64,000 nucleotides of DNA. Origin: Bosea sp. 29B (lineage in GTDB: Bacteria > Pseudomonadota > Alphaproteobacteria > Rhizobiales > Beijerinckiaceae). Positions within the stretch are counted from its first letter, which is position 1; each line of letters begins with the position of its first letter. The position numbers and the translations under genes were made by a program. Shown one piece after another: positions 47,636-55,410 of this stretch. Location: NCBI RefSeq assembly GCF_902506165.1, contig NZ_LR733817.1, positions 4,015,937 to 4,079,936 on the forward strand, written 5' to 3'. Under the pieces are notes generated by a model that saw nothing but the letters and a program-made list of their open reading frames with translations, ran no database searches and was not told the origin of the DNA.

Positions 47636-47738
47636 GTCATCCCGGACGACCGAAGGGAGATCCGGGATCCATGCCTGAACCTCTTTCGGAGAAGCTCAGG
47701 AATGGATCCCGGGTCTCCCTTCGGTCGCCCGGGATGAC
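47636..47738. repeat. 103-bp foldback repeat between terminase and portal genes
   Basis: 37-base arms (47636-47672 and 47702-47738) are reverse complements with a few mismatches; ends are GTCAT and ATGAC, core GATCCGGGATCCAT / ATGGATCCCGGG. Same ends and length as 27631-27735. A partial further unit (GGCCAAGCCCGAGCGTGA) follows at 47761-47778. The transcript would fold into a very stable stem between two GTA genes. Confidence 0.75.
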
Positions 47739-47803
47739 TCGGATGGTTGATGGGATGTCTGGGCCAAGCCCGAGCGTGATCTGCACTTCATAGCGAGAAA
47801 CCC

Positions 47804-48976
47804 ATGCTCAATTTCCTTCGCAACCTGCGCGGTCCTGCCGCGCCGGAACAGAAGCGCTCGCGCGTCGGGCCGCTGATCGCCTTGCATGAGGCCGGCCGCC
47901 CGGTCTGGACGCCGCGCGACTACGGCGCCCTTGCAAGAGAGGGCTACCAGCGCAATCCGGTGGTGCATCGCTGCGTCCGGCTGATCGCCGAGGCGGCGGC
48001 GCAGACTCAGCTGATCGCTAAGGTCGATGGGCGCGAGATGCCGGAGCATCCGGCGCTGGCGCTGATCGAGCGGCCCAATCCGCGCCAGGGCGGCATCGCC
48101 TTCCGCGAGATGCTCTACGGCCACCTGCTCGTCGCCGGGAATGCCTATGTCGAGGCGGCAAGTATCGACCGCGAGCCGCGCGAGCTCTATGCGCTCCGGC
48201 CCGACCGGATGCGCGTCGTCCCAGGCCGCGATGGCTGGCCTGAAAGCTATGACTATACGGTCGGCGCCCAGACCATCCGCTTCCGGCAGGACGAGGGCGC
48301 GCTGCCGCCGATCCTGCATCTGTCGCTGTTCCATCCGGTCGACGACCATTACGGTCTCTCGCCGGTCGAGGCGGCCGCCTGCTCGCTCGATGTCCACAAT
48401 GCCGCCGGCGCCTGGCACAAGGCGCTGCTCGACAATGCGGCGCGGCCCTCCGGCGCCCTGGTCTATGACGGGCCGGAAGGCGGCACGCTGACCGAGGCGC
48501 AGTTCGAGCGGCTGAAGCAGGAGCTGGAGGACGGTTTCCAGGGCGCGCGCAATGCCGGGCGCCCGCTCCTGCTCGAAGGCGGGCTCGACTGGAAGCCGCT
48601 GTCGCTGTCGCCGGCCGAGCTCGATTTCGTCGCCGCCAAGGGCGTCGCCGCCCGCGAGATCGCGCTCGCCTTCGGCGTGCCGCCGCTGCTGCTCGGGCTG
48701 CCCGGCGACAACACTCACGCCAACTTCGCCGAGGCCAACCGCGCCTTCTGGCGCCAGACGCTGATCCCGCTGGTCAGGCGCACGGCCCAGTCGCTGGCGC
48801 AATGGCTCGGCCCGGCCTTCGGCGATGCGCTGGTGCTCGAGCCCGATCTCGATGCCGTCGAGGCGCTGGCGGAGGAGCGAGAATCTCTCTGGCGGCGGGT
48901 CTCCGCCGCCGGCTTCCTTAGCGAAGACGAGAAACGCGAAGCGGTCGGCTACGGCCGCCGGGAGGTGTCGTCATGA
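47804..48976 (+). CDS. GTA portal protein (g3)
   Basis: 390 residues, HK97-type phage portal. Landmarks: YQRNPVVHRCVRLIAEAAAQTQL, the ALIERPNPRQGGIAFREMLYGHLLVAGNAYVE region (70-115), YGLSPVEAAACSLDVHN, and VPPLLLGLPGDNTHANFAEANRAFWRQTLIPL. It forms the dodecameric ring through which DNA enters and leaves. The stop overlaps the next ATG. Confidence 0.93.
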   Translation: MLNFLRNLRGPAAPEQKRSRVGPLIALHEAGRPVWTPRDYGALAREGYQRNPVVHRCVRLIAEAAAQTQLIAKVDGREMPEHPALALIERPNPRQGGIAFREMLYGHLLVAGNAYVEAASIDREPRELYALRPDRMRVVPGRDGWPESYDYTVGAQTIRFRQDEGALPPILHLSLFHPVDDHYGLSPVEAAACSLDVHNAAGAWHKALLDNAARPSGALVYDGPEGGTLTEAQFERLKQELEDGFQGARNAGRPLLLEGGLDWKPLSLSPAELDFVAAKGVAAREIALAFGVPPLLLGLPGDNTHANFAEANRAFWRQTLIPLVRRTAQSLAQWLGPAFGDALVLEPDLDAVEALAEERESLWRRVSAAGFLSEDEKREAVGYGRREVSS

Positions 48977-49173
48977 GCCCATTCGATGAAGCTGCGGCGG
49001 GGATCGTCGCGCGCGGCGATCTCGGCCATCTCGCGCTGCTGCTCTGGGCCTTCTGCGCCACCGGGCTCGCCCTCTTCGTCCTGCGCGAGCTGATTGCCGC
49101 CAACCGGCGCTTCGACGAGTTCGTGCGCGAATTCGCCCGCTTCAACGCTCGCTACGAGGGAGGAGATTCATGA
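48973..49173 (+). CDS. GTA g3.5-like small membrane protein
   Basis: 66 residues from ATG 48973 (ATGA overlap with portal). One membrane segment (LALLLWAFCATGLALFVL, about 21-38) is followed by a basic/acidic amphipathic tail (RELIAANRRFDEFVREFARFNARYEG). Position equals RcGTA g3.5. Function unknown. Confidence 0.75.
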   Translation: MSPFDEAAAGIVARGDLGHLALLLWAFCATGLALFVLRELIAANRRFDEFVREFARFNARYEGGDS

Positions 49174-49343
49174 GCAAGACTGGTGGCAAATCGCCGCCCA
49201 GGCCGGCTCCGGCAGCTGTCAGATCGAGCGCGGCGGCGCCGCGTCCCGGTCGCCAGCCGCCGCGCGACGTGTTCGGCCGCTTCTTCGAGACGCTCGGGCA
49301 GCTCGACGCCAATGGCCGCAGCGGACGGGGAGGTGCGCGATGA
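49170..49343 (+). CDS. Small Pro/Arg-rich ORF between g3.5 and protease
   Basis: 57 residues from ATG 49170, with GGGAGGAG 4-5 bases ahead and 4-base overlaps at both ends, so coding is well supported despite the small size. The N-terminus is Pro/Ala/Arg-rich and disordered; the C-terminal DVFGRFFETLGQLDANGR looks helical. Not recognised. It may be a scaffold-like or assembly factor next to the protease. Confidence 0.65.
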   Translation: MSKTGGKSPPRPAPAAVRSSAAAPRPGRQPPRDVFGRFFETLGQLDANGRSGRGGAR

Positions 49344-49873
49344 GAACCGCGACGCCCGGTTATCCCGCATTGGCGCGGGAGGCCAAGTTCCTGGCGCAGC
49401 CGCTGGCGAGAATCGAGCCGGACGGCGCCTTCGAGGGCTATGCCAGCCTGTTCCGCATCGCCGATCTCGGCAAGGACGTGGTCGAGCCTGGCGCCTTCCG
49501 CGACAGCCTTGCCCGCCGCGGCGCCGGCGGCATCCGGATGCTCTGGCAGCATGATCCGACGCAGCCGATCGGCCGTTGGCTCGAACTGCGCGAGGATTCG
49601 CGCGGCCTCTATGTCCGCGGCCGGCTCTCGCTCGCCGTGGCGCGGGCCCGCGAGCTGCATGCGCTGATGCGCGACGGCGCCGTCGACGGGCTTTCGATCG
49701 GGTTCCGCTCGCAGCGTGCCCGCAGCGAACCGCGCACCGGCCTGCGCCGGCTGGAGAAGGTCGACCTCTGGGAGATCTCACTCGTCACCTTCCCGATGCT
49801 GCCGCAGGCCCGGGTCAGCGCCGTCAAGGCGCTGCGCCCGCCAGAGCCCGTTCCGATCAGCTTGCATCGCTAG
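49340..49873 (+). CDS. GTA prohead protease (g4)
   Basis: 177 residues from ATG 49340, HK97-family (U35) serine protease: FEGYASLFRIADLGKDVVEPGAFRDSL, MLWQHDPTQPIGRW with the catalytic His, and DGLSIGFRS with the catalytic Ser; EISLVTFPMLPQARV closes the fold. It trims the capsid protein during head maturation. Confidence 0.92.
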   Translation: MRTATPGYPALAREAKFLAQPLARIEPDGAFEGYASLFRIADLGKDVVEPGAFRDSLARRGAGGIRMLWQHDPTQPIGRWLELREDSRGLYVRGRLSLAVARARELHALMRDGAVDGLSIGFRSQRARSEPRTGLRRLEKVDLWEISLVTFPMLPQARVSAVKALRPPEPVPISLHR

Positions 49874-49919
49874 CTGATCGGCAAAAACGGCCTCTGTCTC
49901 AAAGTGAGAGACGGATTCA

Positions 49920-49946
49920 CCGATCAGGTTGTTCCAACCTGATCGG
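49920..49946. repeat. Perfect 11-bp hairpin ahead of the capsid gene
   Basis: CCGATCAGGTT (49920-49930), loop GTTCC, AACCTGATCGG (49936-49946), 66 bases before the capsid ATG in the only sizeable gap (139 bases) around there. Not followed by T's. It may act as an mRNA processing or stability element that raises capsid expression. Confidence 0.6.
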
Positions 49947-50012
49947 ATCCGGCTCTAGCCATGCAGCCTTCGCCTGAAAACTACCTGAAGCCGCAGAACC
50001 ACAGGAGATTCC

Positions 50013-51254
50013 ATGACTGCGCTGAACCAGGCTCCCGAGACCAAGGCGACCGGCGAGGCCGCCGCCATCTATGACGATCTGCGCTATACGCTGGAGGCCT
50101 ATCGCGTCACCAATGACGAGCGCCTGGCCGAGCTCGAGACCCGCATGGGCGGCGACGTGCTCACCGGCGAGAAGCTCGCCCGCCTCGACGGTGCGCTCGA
50201 CGAGACCCGCCGCCGGCTCGACCGGCTCAGCCTCGACAGTCGCCGCCCGGCGCTGGGCGCGAGCGACGAGCGCGACCCGGCCGTGGCCGAGCACAAGGCG
50301 GCCTTCGCCTCTTACGTTCGCCATGGCGAGGCCACCGGCCTGAAGCGGCTCGAAGCCAAGGCGCTATCGGCCGGCTCCGGTCCGGATGGCGGCTATCTGG
50401 CGCCCTCGGCCGTCGAAGGCGAGATCCTGCGGCGCCTCGCCAGCGTCTCGCCGATCCGTTCGATCGCGACGGTGCGCACCATTTCCTCCGGCACCTACAA
50501 GAAGGCGTTCTCGACCACCGGCCCGGCCTCCGGCTGGGTGGCGGAGACGGCGGCGCGTCCACAGACCGGCACGCCGACGCTGGCCGAGCTCTCCTTCCCG
50601 GCGATGGAGCTCTACGCCATGCCGGCGGCGACGCAGACCCTGCTCGACGACGCCATCGTCGACATCGACCAGTGGATTGCCGAGGAGGTCGAGAGCGCCT
50701 TCGCCGAGCAGGAGGGCGCCGCCTTCGTCACGGGCGATGGCGTCGACAAGCCCAAGGGCTTCCTCGCCTATCCGACCGTTGCGGACACGAGCTGGAGCTG
50801 GGGCAATATCGGCACGCTGAAGACCGGCGTCGCCGGCGCCTTTGCCGCCTCGAACCCGTCCGACATCCTGGTCGATCTCGTCTATGCGCTGAAGGCCGGC
50901 TATCGCCAGAACGCCAGCTTCGTGATGAACCGCAAGACGCAGGCCGCGGTGCGCAAGTTCAAGGACTCGACCGGCCAGTATCTCTGGCAGCCGCCGGCCG
51001 CGGCGGGCGCGCAGGCGACGCTGCTCGGCTTTCCGGTCGTCGAGGCCGAGGACATGCCGAACGTCGCGACGGACTCGGTCTCGATCGCCTTCGGCGACTT
51101 CCGGCGCGGCTATCTCGTCGTCGACCGGGCGGGCGTGCGCATCCTGCGCGATCCCTATTCCGCCAAGCCGCACGTGCTGTTCTACACGACCAAGCGCGTC
51201 GGCGGCGGCGTGCAGGACTTCGCTGCGATCAAGGGGCTGAAGTTCTCGGCCTGA
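50013..51254 (+). CDS. GTA major capsid protein (g5)
   Basis: 413 residues, HK97 fold. The N-terminal ~110 residues are a charged helical delta domain (RLAELETRMGGDVLTGEKLARLDGALDETRRRLDRLS) removed by the protease; the mature part has SAGSGPDGGYLAPSAVEGEILRRLASVSPIRSIATVRTI (landmarks) and ends with the E-loop and P-domain pattern RRGYLVVDRAGVRILRDPY. Preceded by a clean ribosome binding site and a hairpin. Downstream lie the antisense proteases. Confidence 0.93.
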   Translation: MTALNQAPETKATGEAAAIYDDLRYTLEAYRVTNDERLAELETRMGGDVLTGEKLARLDGALDETRRRLDRLSLDSRRPALGASDERDPAVAEHKAAFASYVRHGEATGLKRLEAKALSAGSGPDGGYLAPSAVEGEILRRLASVSPIRSIATVRTISSGTYKKAFSTTGPASGWVAETAARPQTGTPTLAELSFPAMELYAMPAATQTLLDDAIVDIDQWIAEEVESAFAEQEGAAFVTGDGVDKPKGFLAYPTVADTSWSWGNIGTLKTGVAGAFAASNPSDILVDLVYALKAGYRQNASFVMNRKTQAAVRKFKDSTGQYLWQPPAAAGAQATLLGFPVVEAEDMPNVATDSVSIAFGDFRRGYLVVDRAGVRILRDPYSAKPHVLFYTTKRVGGGVQDFAAIKGLKFSA

Positions 51255-51272
51255 GCGTTCGTTTCGGCCGCG

Positions 51273-52148
51273 TCAGCGGCCGAACCACCAGCTGTAGCTC
51301 GCGCTCGGGCGTGCGTTCTCGCCCGCCTGGCGCGGTTCGTCGCCGTAGTTGAGCAGCCGCTCGCTCGCCTCGGCGATCCAGGCGCGATGATCGTTGATCG
51401 GCGTGATCGCGGTGAAGCCGCCGCAGATCATCTTGACGCGCGAGCTTAGCGGCCCGCTCGACCAGGAAACGATGCCGACGAGATCGCGCGATCCGGGCGG
51501 GCCGCGCAGCACCGGTCCGCCGGAATCGCCGCGGCAGGCGCCGGCACCGAGGATCTCGCCTCGGTTCTCGGTGTCGACCGCGACCTTGACCGTGTTGGCG
51601 GTGGTGTAGTTGCCGGCGTTGACCAGGGTGACTTCGCGCAGCGTGCGCGCCGTCTTCTTGTTCGTCTCCGAGGCGAGGCCGAAGCCGGCCATGGTCACGG
51701 TCTCGCCTTGCCACAGGCCGCTGCCGAGCGTCAGTGGCTGGATGTCGGCCGGCAGCGGCGTGGCAAGGCGCAGCAGCGCGAGGTCAGCGCCCGGCTGGGT
51801 GCGTGGCGTCGTGCCGGGCACGAAGGTCGGGTGCGGCAGCACGGCCGCGACGGCATGCGTGCGGTTGCGGAAGCGCTTGTCGAGGCTGATCACGCGGACC
51901 GAGCCGCCGGTCATCAGGCAATGCGCCGCGGTGAGCACGAGTTCGGAGGAGATCGCCGCGCCGGAGCAGAGCTCGCCGCGGCTGGTCTCGACCCGCAAGG
52001 TCGAGGCGCGCACGCCGTCGACGGCTCGTGACTGTACGCCGCCGATCACCGCTTGGGCCGGCGCAGCCATCTGCAGGCCCGCGCAAAAAGCGATTGCGAC
52101 AGTCGCGGCGCGCTTCGGAGAGGTCATGGTCGAGGCCATCATTGCCAT
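51273..52148 (-). CDS. Secreted trypsin-like serine protease (S1 family), first copy
   Basis: 291 residues. Signal peptide to AQA, then VIGG: signal cleavage alone would expose the Val-Ile-Gly-Gly N-terminus that activates chymotrypsin-fold enzymes, so there is no separate propeptide. Catalytic His in LTAAHC, Asp in GADLALLRL, and Ser in CRGDSGGP are all present. The C-terminus ends in a Trp/Tyr-rich short tail. Minus strand, opposite to the GTA genes, 18 bases after the capsid gene stop. Target unknown. Confidence 0.9.
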   Translation of the reverse strand: MAMMASTMTSPKRAATVAIAFCAGLQMAAPAQAVIGGVQSRAVDGVRASTLRVETSRGELCSGAAISSELVLTAAHCLMTGGSVRVISLDKRFRNRTHAVAAVLPHPTFVPGTTPRTQPGADLALLRLATPLPADIQPLTLGSGLWQGETVTMAGFGLASETNKKTARTLREVTLVNAGNYTTANTVKVAVDTENRGEILGAGACRGDSGGPVLRGPPGSRDLVGIVSWSSGPLSSRVKMICGGFTAITPINDHRAWIAEASERLLNYGDEPRQAGENARPSASYSWWFGR

Positions 52149-52204
52149 GGTGCCAGTCTAGGGTTTGCTGCGGCGCAGTCCAGTGCTCTTCGCAGCGCAG
52201 GCCA

Positions 52205-52978
52205 TCAAGGTGCTCCGGTCCAGTCGGCGCTCTCGCCCCAACCCGCCAGCGTCCGATCGATCCAGCCGCGTTGCGGCGCGACCAGCACGCCCTGGCTGAG
52301 CAGGCCGCATTGCTTGCCGGACGGGCCGGTCGACCAGCTGGAGACGGCGACGATGCCGTCCGAGCCCGCGACGATCGGCCCACCGGAATCGCCCTGGCAG
52401 GCTCCGGCGCCGGGGCGTTTGCCGCCGGTCGCCGGATCGGAGGCCCAGAGCAGGATCTTGCCGGGCCCGTAAGGCTCGACGGTCGCAAGCGCGGCCGAGC
52501 GATAGGTGCCGGTCGTCTTCGCATCGCCCTCGCGGGCAACGCCATAGCCTGACAACGTCACCGGCGAGCCGGCGCGCGGCAGGCCGCCATCGACCAGCGT
52601 CGCGGTCGAGAAGCGCGCCGGCAAAGACGCGCTGAGCCTGACCAAGGCGAGGTCGATCGAGCGCTGCCGGTTCGTGACGGATTTGGCGTTGAACTCGGGG
52701 TGCAGCGCGATCGCCGTCGGCTCGACCAGGACCGGCTCGCCGCCTTCGCGCCAGTGGATGCGCAGATCGACGCGGGAGTCGGCGCAATGGGCGGCGGTGA
52801 GGATGGCGCGGCGTGACAGCACGATGCCGGTGCAGACGCCGCCGCGCGCATTGAGAACCATTACGGTCGCGCCGGCGACAGGCCCGCCCTCGCGCCCGCC
52901 GACCACGGCCGAGGCGGGGCTGGCTGCGGCAAATGCCGTCGCCAGGGCCGCCAGTGCAATCGCCGTTCTGCCACGCAT
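52205..52978 (-). CDS. Secreted trypsin-like serine protease (S1 family), second copy
   Basis: 257 residues from ATG 52978, preceded by GGAGAC at 6 bases. Signal peptide to ASA, then VVGG as the mature start. Triad: LTAAHC, RSIDLALVRL, CQGDSGGP. It is a diverged paralog of the gene 56 bases downstream, the two forming an operon on the minus strand. Both interrupt the GTA cluster between capsid and connector genes. Confidence 0.9.
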   Translation of the reverse strand: MRGRTAIALAALATAFAAASPASAVVGGREGGPVAGATVMVLNARGGVCTGIVLSRRAILTAAHCADSRVDLRIHWREGGEPVLVEPTAIALHPEFNAKSVTNRQRSIDLALVRLSASLPARFSTATLVDGGLPRAGSPVTLSGYGVAREGDAKTTGTYRSAALATVEPYGPGKILLWASDPATGGKRPGAGACQGDSGGPIVAGSDGIVAVSSWSTGPSGKQCGLLSQGVLVAPQRGWIDRTLAGWGESADWTGAP

Positions 52979-53052
52979 CGAGCCGTCTCCGCTGTCGGGC
53001 TGGGCTCGATAGCGCATCAACGGCGCCGATCAAACCCGAAAGAGGAGGGATC

Positions 53053-53622
53053 ATGACGCCGCTCGCTTTGACGCCGCCGGCCATCGAGCCGGTCTCGCTG
53101 TCGGAAGCCAAGGATTTCCTGCGCATCCTCACCGCGGACGAGGACGAACTGCTCGGTACCTTGATCACCGCGGCCAGGCTTATGATCGAGGCGACGTCCG
53201 GCCGTCTGCTGATCGAGCAGCGCTGGCGAATCGTGCTCGACGCCTGGCCGCAGGGTGGCGAGATCCGTCTGCCGCTATCGCCGGTGCGCAGCCTCACGGT
53301 GGCACGCGTCTATCCCGCGAGTGGCCCTGCAGAGGCCGTTGCATCGTCTTCGCTGACGCTGGTCGAAGGCTCCGATCCGCCGCTGATCAGGATTGCAGGT
53401 CCGGTCCCTGCACCCGGCCGTGCCCATGCTGCGATCGAGATCGATCTTGTCGCCGGCTTCGGCGCGACGCGTGACACGGTGCCGGCGCCGCTCCGGCAGG
53501 CCGTGCTTCGCTTGGCCTGCCGCTGGTTCGAGCATCGCGGCGACGTGGTCAGCCGTGATGCGACGCGGCTGCCCGCCGAGATTGCTGCGCTGGTCGCCCC
53601 GTTTCGCCGCGTGAGGCTGTGA
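53053..53622 (+). CDS. GTA head-tail connector (g6, phiE125 gp8-like)
   Basis: 189 residues from ATG 53053, with AGAGGAGGG 3 bases ahead. It matches the phage head-tail connector family TIGR02215: SLSEAKDFLRILTADEDELLGTLITAARLMIEATSGRLLI (N-terminal helices), LVAGFGATRDTVPAPLRQAVLRLACRWFEHR (C-terminal). Likely the adaptor ring below the portal. First gene after the protease insertion; the strong site implies it can be translated independently. Confidence 0.9.
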   Translation: MTPLALTPPAIEPVSLSEAKDFLRILTADEDELLGTLITAARLMIEATSGRLLIEQRWRIVLDAWPQGGEIRLPLSPVRSLTVARVYPASGPAEAVASSSLTLVEGSDPPLIRIAGPVPAPGRAHAAIEIDLVAGFGATRDTVPAPLRQAVLRLACRWFEHRGDVVSRDATRLPAEIAALVAPFRRVRL

Positions 53623-53966
53623 TGATCAGGGAGATCAGTAAAGGCCGCCCCGTCGGCGCATTGCGCCGCCGGCTGGTGTTGGAGGCGCCCGTCGAGACGC
53701 CGGACGGCGCCGGCGGGCGGCTCACCGGCTTCGAGATTGTTGCTGCGGTCTGGGCCCAGGTCGAATGGCTTTCTGGGAATGAACGCTGGCGCGGCGAGCG
53801 GCCCGAGCAGGCGGTGAGCCACCGCATCACCCTGCGCTGGCGTGTCGGCGTCGATGCCGGCCAGCGCCTGTGCGATGGCGACCAGGTCTTCGACATCCGC
53901 GTGGTCGGCGATCCCGATGGCGGTCGCCGGCGCCTGATCTGCCTGGTCGAGGAGGTCAGCCGATGA
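53619..53966 (+). CDS. GTA head-tail closure/stopper protein (g7)
   Basis: 115 residues from GTG 53619 overlapping the g6 stop; ATG 53622 gives one less residue. Phage head-tail adaptor type: LRRRLVLEAPVETPDGAGG, WAQVEWLSGNERWRGER, HRITLRWRVGVDAGQRL and DIRVVGDPDGGRRRLICLVEE. Stops DNA leakage and joins head to tail. Confidence 0.9.
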   Translation: MMIREISKGRPVGALRRRLVLEAPVETPDGAGGRLTGFEIVAAVWAQVEWLSGNERWRGERPEQAVSHRITLRWRVGVDAGQRLCDGDQVFDIRVVGDPDGGRRRLICLVEEVSR

Positions 53967-54373
53967 GCGACGCCATCTTGCCACTGCGGCGGGCGATCCA
54001 CGCACATCTCTCCGGCGATGCCGGGCTGACCGCGCTGATCGGGGCCGGCCGCATCCATGACGAGCCGCCACGCGCCGCGAGCGGGCTCTACGTCGTCCAT
54101 GGCGAGGTCACGGCCGAGGACTGGTCGACCGGGAGCGATCGCGGCTGCGAGCAGAAGCTCTCGCTCGTCGTTTGGGCCGGGGAGAGCACCTCCTCGCGCA
54201 AGGCGCTCGAGGCGGCGGCACGCATCGTCGCCAGCCTGGAAGGCACCGCGCCCGCGCCGGAGGGCCACCGGCTGGTCAATCTCGGCTGGCTGTCCTCGAA
54301 GCTCGCCCGCGATCCCAAGACCCATCTGCCGACGGTGACGCTGACCTTCCGAGCCGTCACCGAGGCCCTCTGA
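53963..54373 (+). CDS. GTA tail terminator, DUF3168 (g8)
   Basis: 136 residues from ATG 53963 (ATGA overlap). DUF3168 pattern: LPLRRAIHAHLSGDAGLTALIG at the start, YVVHGEVTAEDWST, KLSLVVWAGESTSSRKA, and HLPTVTLTFRAVTE. Caps the tail tube. Confidence 0.9.
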   Translation: MSDAILPLRRAIHAHLSGDAGLTALIGAGRIHDEPPRAASGLYVVHGEVTAEDWSTGSDRGCEQKLSLVVWAGESTSSRKALEAAARIVASLEGTAPAPEGHRLVNLGWLSSKLARDPKTHLPTVTLTFRAVTEAL

Positions 54374-54392
54374 CCAGCCGAAAGGACCGCCC

Positions 54393-54803
54393 ATGCCTGC
54401 CCAGAAAGGCAAGGATCTCTTGCTCAAGGCCGCCGATGCCGGCGGCAGCTTCGTCACCGTGGCGGGCCTGCGCGCCCGCCAGATCGCCTTCAATGCCGAG
54501 GCGGTCGACGTCACCCACGCGGAGTCGGCCGGACGCTGGCGCGAATTGCTGGCTGGGGCGGGCATGCGCCGCGCCAGCATCAGCGGCGCTGGCATCTTCA
54601 AGGACGAGGCTTCGGACGCGCTGGTCCGCCAGATCTTCTTCGACGGCGCGATCCGCGACTGGCAGGTGATCGTGCCCGATTTCGGTGTGATCACCGGGCC
54701 GTTCCAGCTCTCGACGCTGGAATATCGCGGCGACCATGCCGCCGAGGTCACTTTCGAGCTCTCGCTGGAATCGGCGGGGCAGCTCTCCTTCACGCTCGCC
54801 TGA
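54393..54803 (+). CDS. GTA major tail tube protein (g9, TP901-1 family)
   Basis: 136 residues. Matches the phage TP901-1-like tail tube family: AQKGKDLLLKAADAGGSFVTVAGLRARQIAFNAEAVDVTHAES, WRELLAGAGMRRASISGAGIF, and EVTFELSLESAGQLSFTLA at the end (landmarks). Builds the tail tube rings. Confidence 0.92.
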   Translation: MPAQKGKDLLLKAADAGGSFVTVAGLRARQIAFNAEAVDVTHAESAGRWRELLAGAGMRRASISGAGIFKDEASDALVRQIFFDGAIRDWQVIVPDFGVITGPFQLSTLEYRGDHAAEVTFELSLESAGQLSFTLA

Positions 54804-54814
54804 GGAGAGGCCGC

Positions 54815-55168
54815 ATGGTCAATCGCTACAGGGGCGAAGTCGCCCTGATGGTGGAGGGGCGGGCGCTGCCGATGCGGCTCACCCTGGGAGCGCTCGCCGA
54901 ACTCGAGGATGCGTTTTCGGTCGAGAACCTGCCGGCGCTGGGCGAGCGCTTCGCGGCTGGCCGGCTCTCGGCCCGCGACATCACGCGCATCCTCTCTGCA
55001 GGCTTACGCGGTGCCGGCGGTGCGCTGGCCACGGATGAGGTCGCAGCGCTTTCCTTCGACGGCGGGCTCAACGGCGCCATCGCCGCGGCGATCACCTTGC
55101 TCGACGTCACCTTCGCGCCGGCAGGCGAGGGGGCGGAGGTCCGCCCTCCGTCGCCGCCGGTCACCTAG
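54815..55168 (+). CDS. GTA tail assembly chaperone (g10)
   Basis: 117 residues from ATG 54815. Fits the GTA gp10 family: NRYRGEVALMVEGRALPMRLTLGALAELEDAFSVENLPALGERF (landmarks), RILSAGLRGAGG. By position and family it is the analogue of lambda gpG. The last 30 codons overlap the open -1 frame that leads into g10.1; a run GAGGGGGC lies at 55127-55134. Confidence 0.9.
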   Translation: MVNRYRGEVALMVEGRALPMRLTLGALAELEDAFSVENLPALGERFAAGRLSARDITRILSAGLRGAGGALATDEVAALSFDGGLNGAIAAAITLLDVTFAPAGEGAEVRPPSPPVT

Positions 55169-55203
55169 GTGCTCCGGCGGCGGTTCCCTTCCCCTGGCGC
55201 GAG

Positions 55204-55410
55204 GTGATGGCCTTCGGGCTCGGGCGCTTGCGCTGGACGCCGGACGCCTTCTGGGCGGCGAGTCCACGCGAAATCATCGCCGCGATCGAGGCCCATCGGC
55301 CAGCGGAGGCAGGCGAACCGCCGTCGCGGCTGACGCTGGACGCGCTGATGCGGGCTCATCCGGACCCCGTTTCCCGTAACGATGAGTGGAAAGGCTGCGC
55401 CGATGGCTGA
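55204..55410 (+). CDS. GTA tail chaperone extension (g10.1, TIGR02216-like), no proper start
   Basis: The first usable start is GTG 55204 (68 aa), but the conserved core of this family begins earlier: the frame upstream reads PFPWREVMAFGLGRLRWTPDAFW, and GTG 55204 falls in the middle of it. The frame is open upstream to at least 55081 with no ATG, GTG, TTG or CTG, and lies at -1 to g10. Expression as a g10-g10.1 frameshift fusion, like lambda gpG-T, is the best explanation. Confidence 0.75.
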   Translation: MMAFGLGRLRWTPDAFWAASPREIIAAIEAHRPAEAGEPPSRLTLDALMRAHPDPVSRNDEWKGCADG

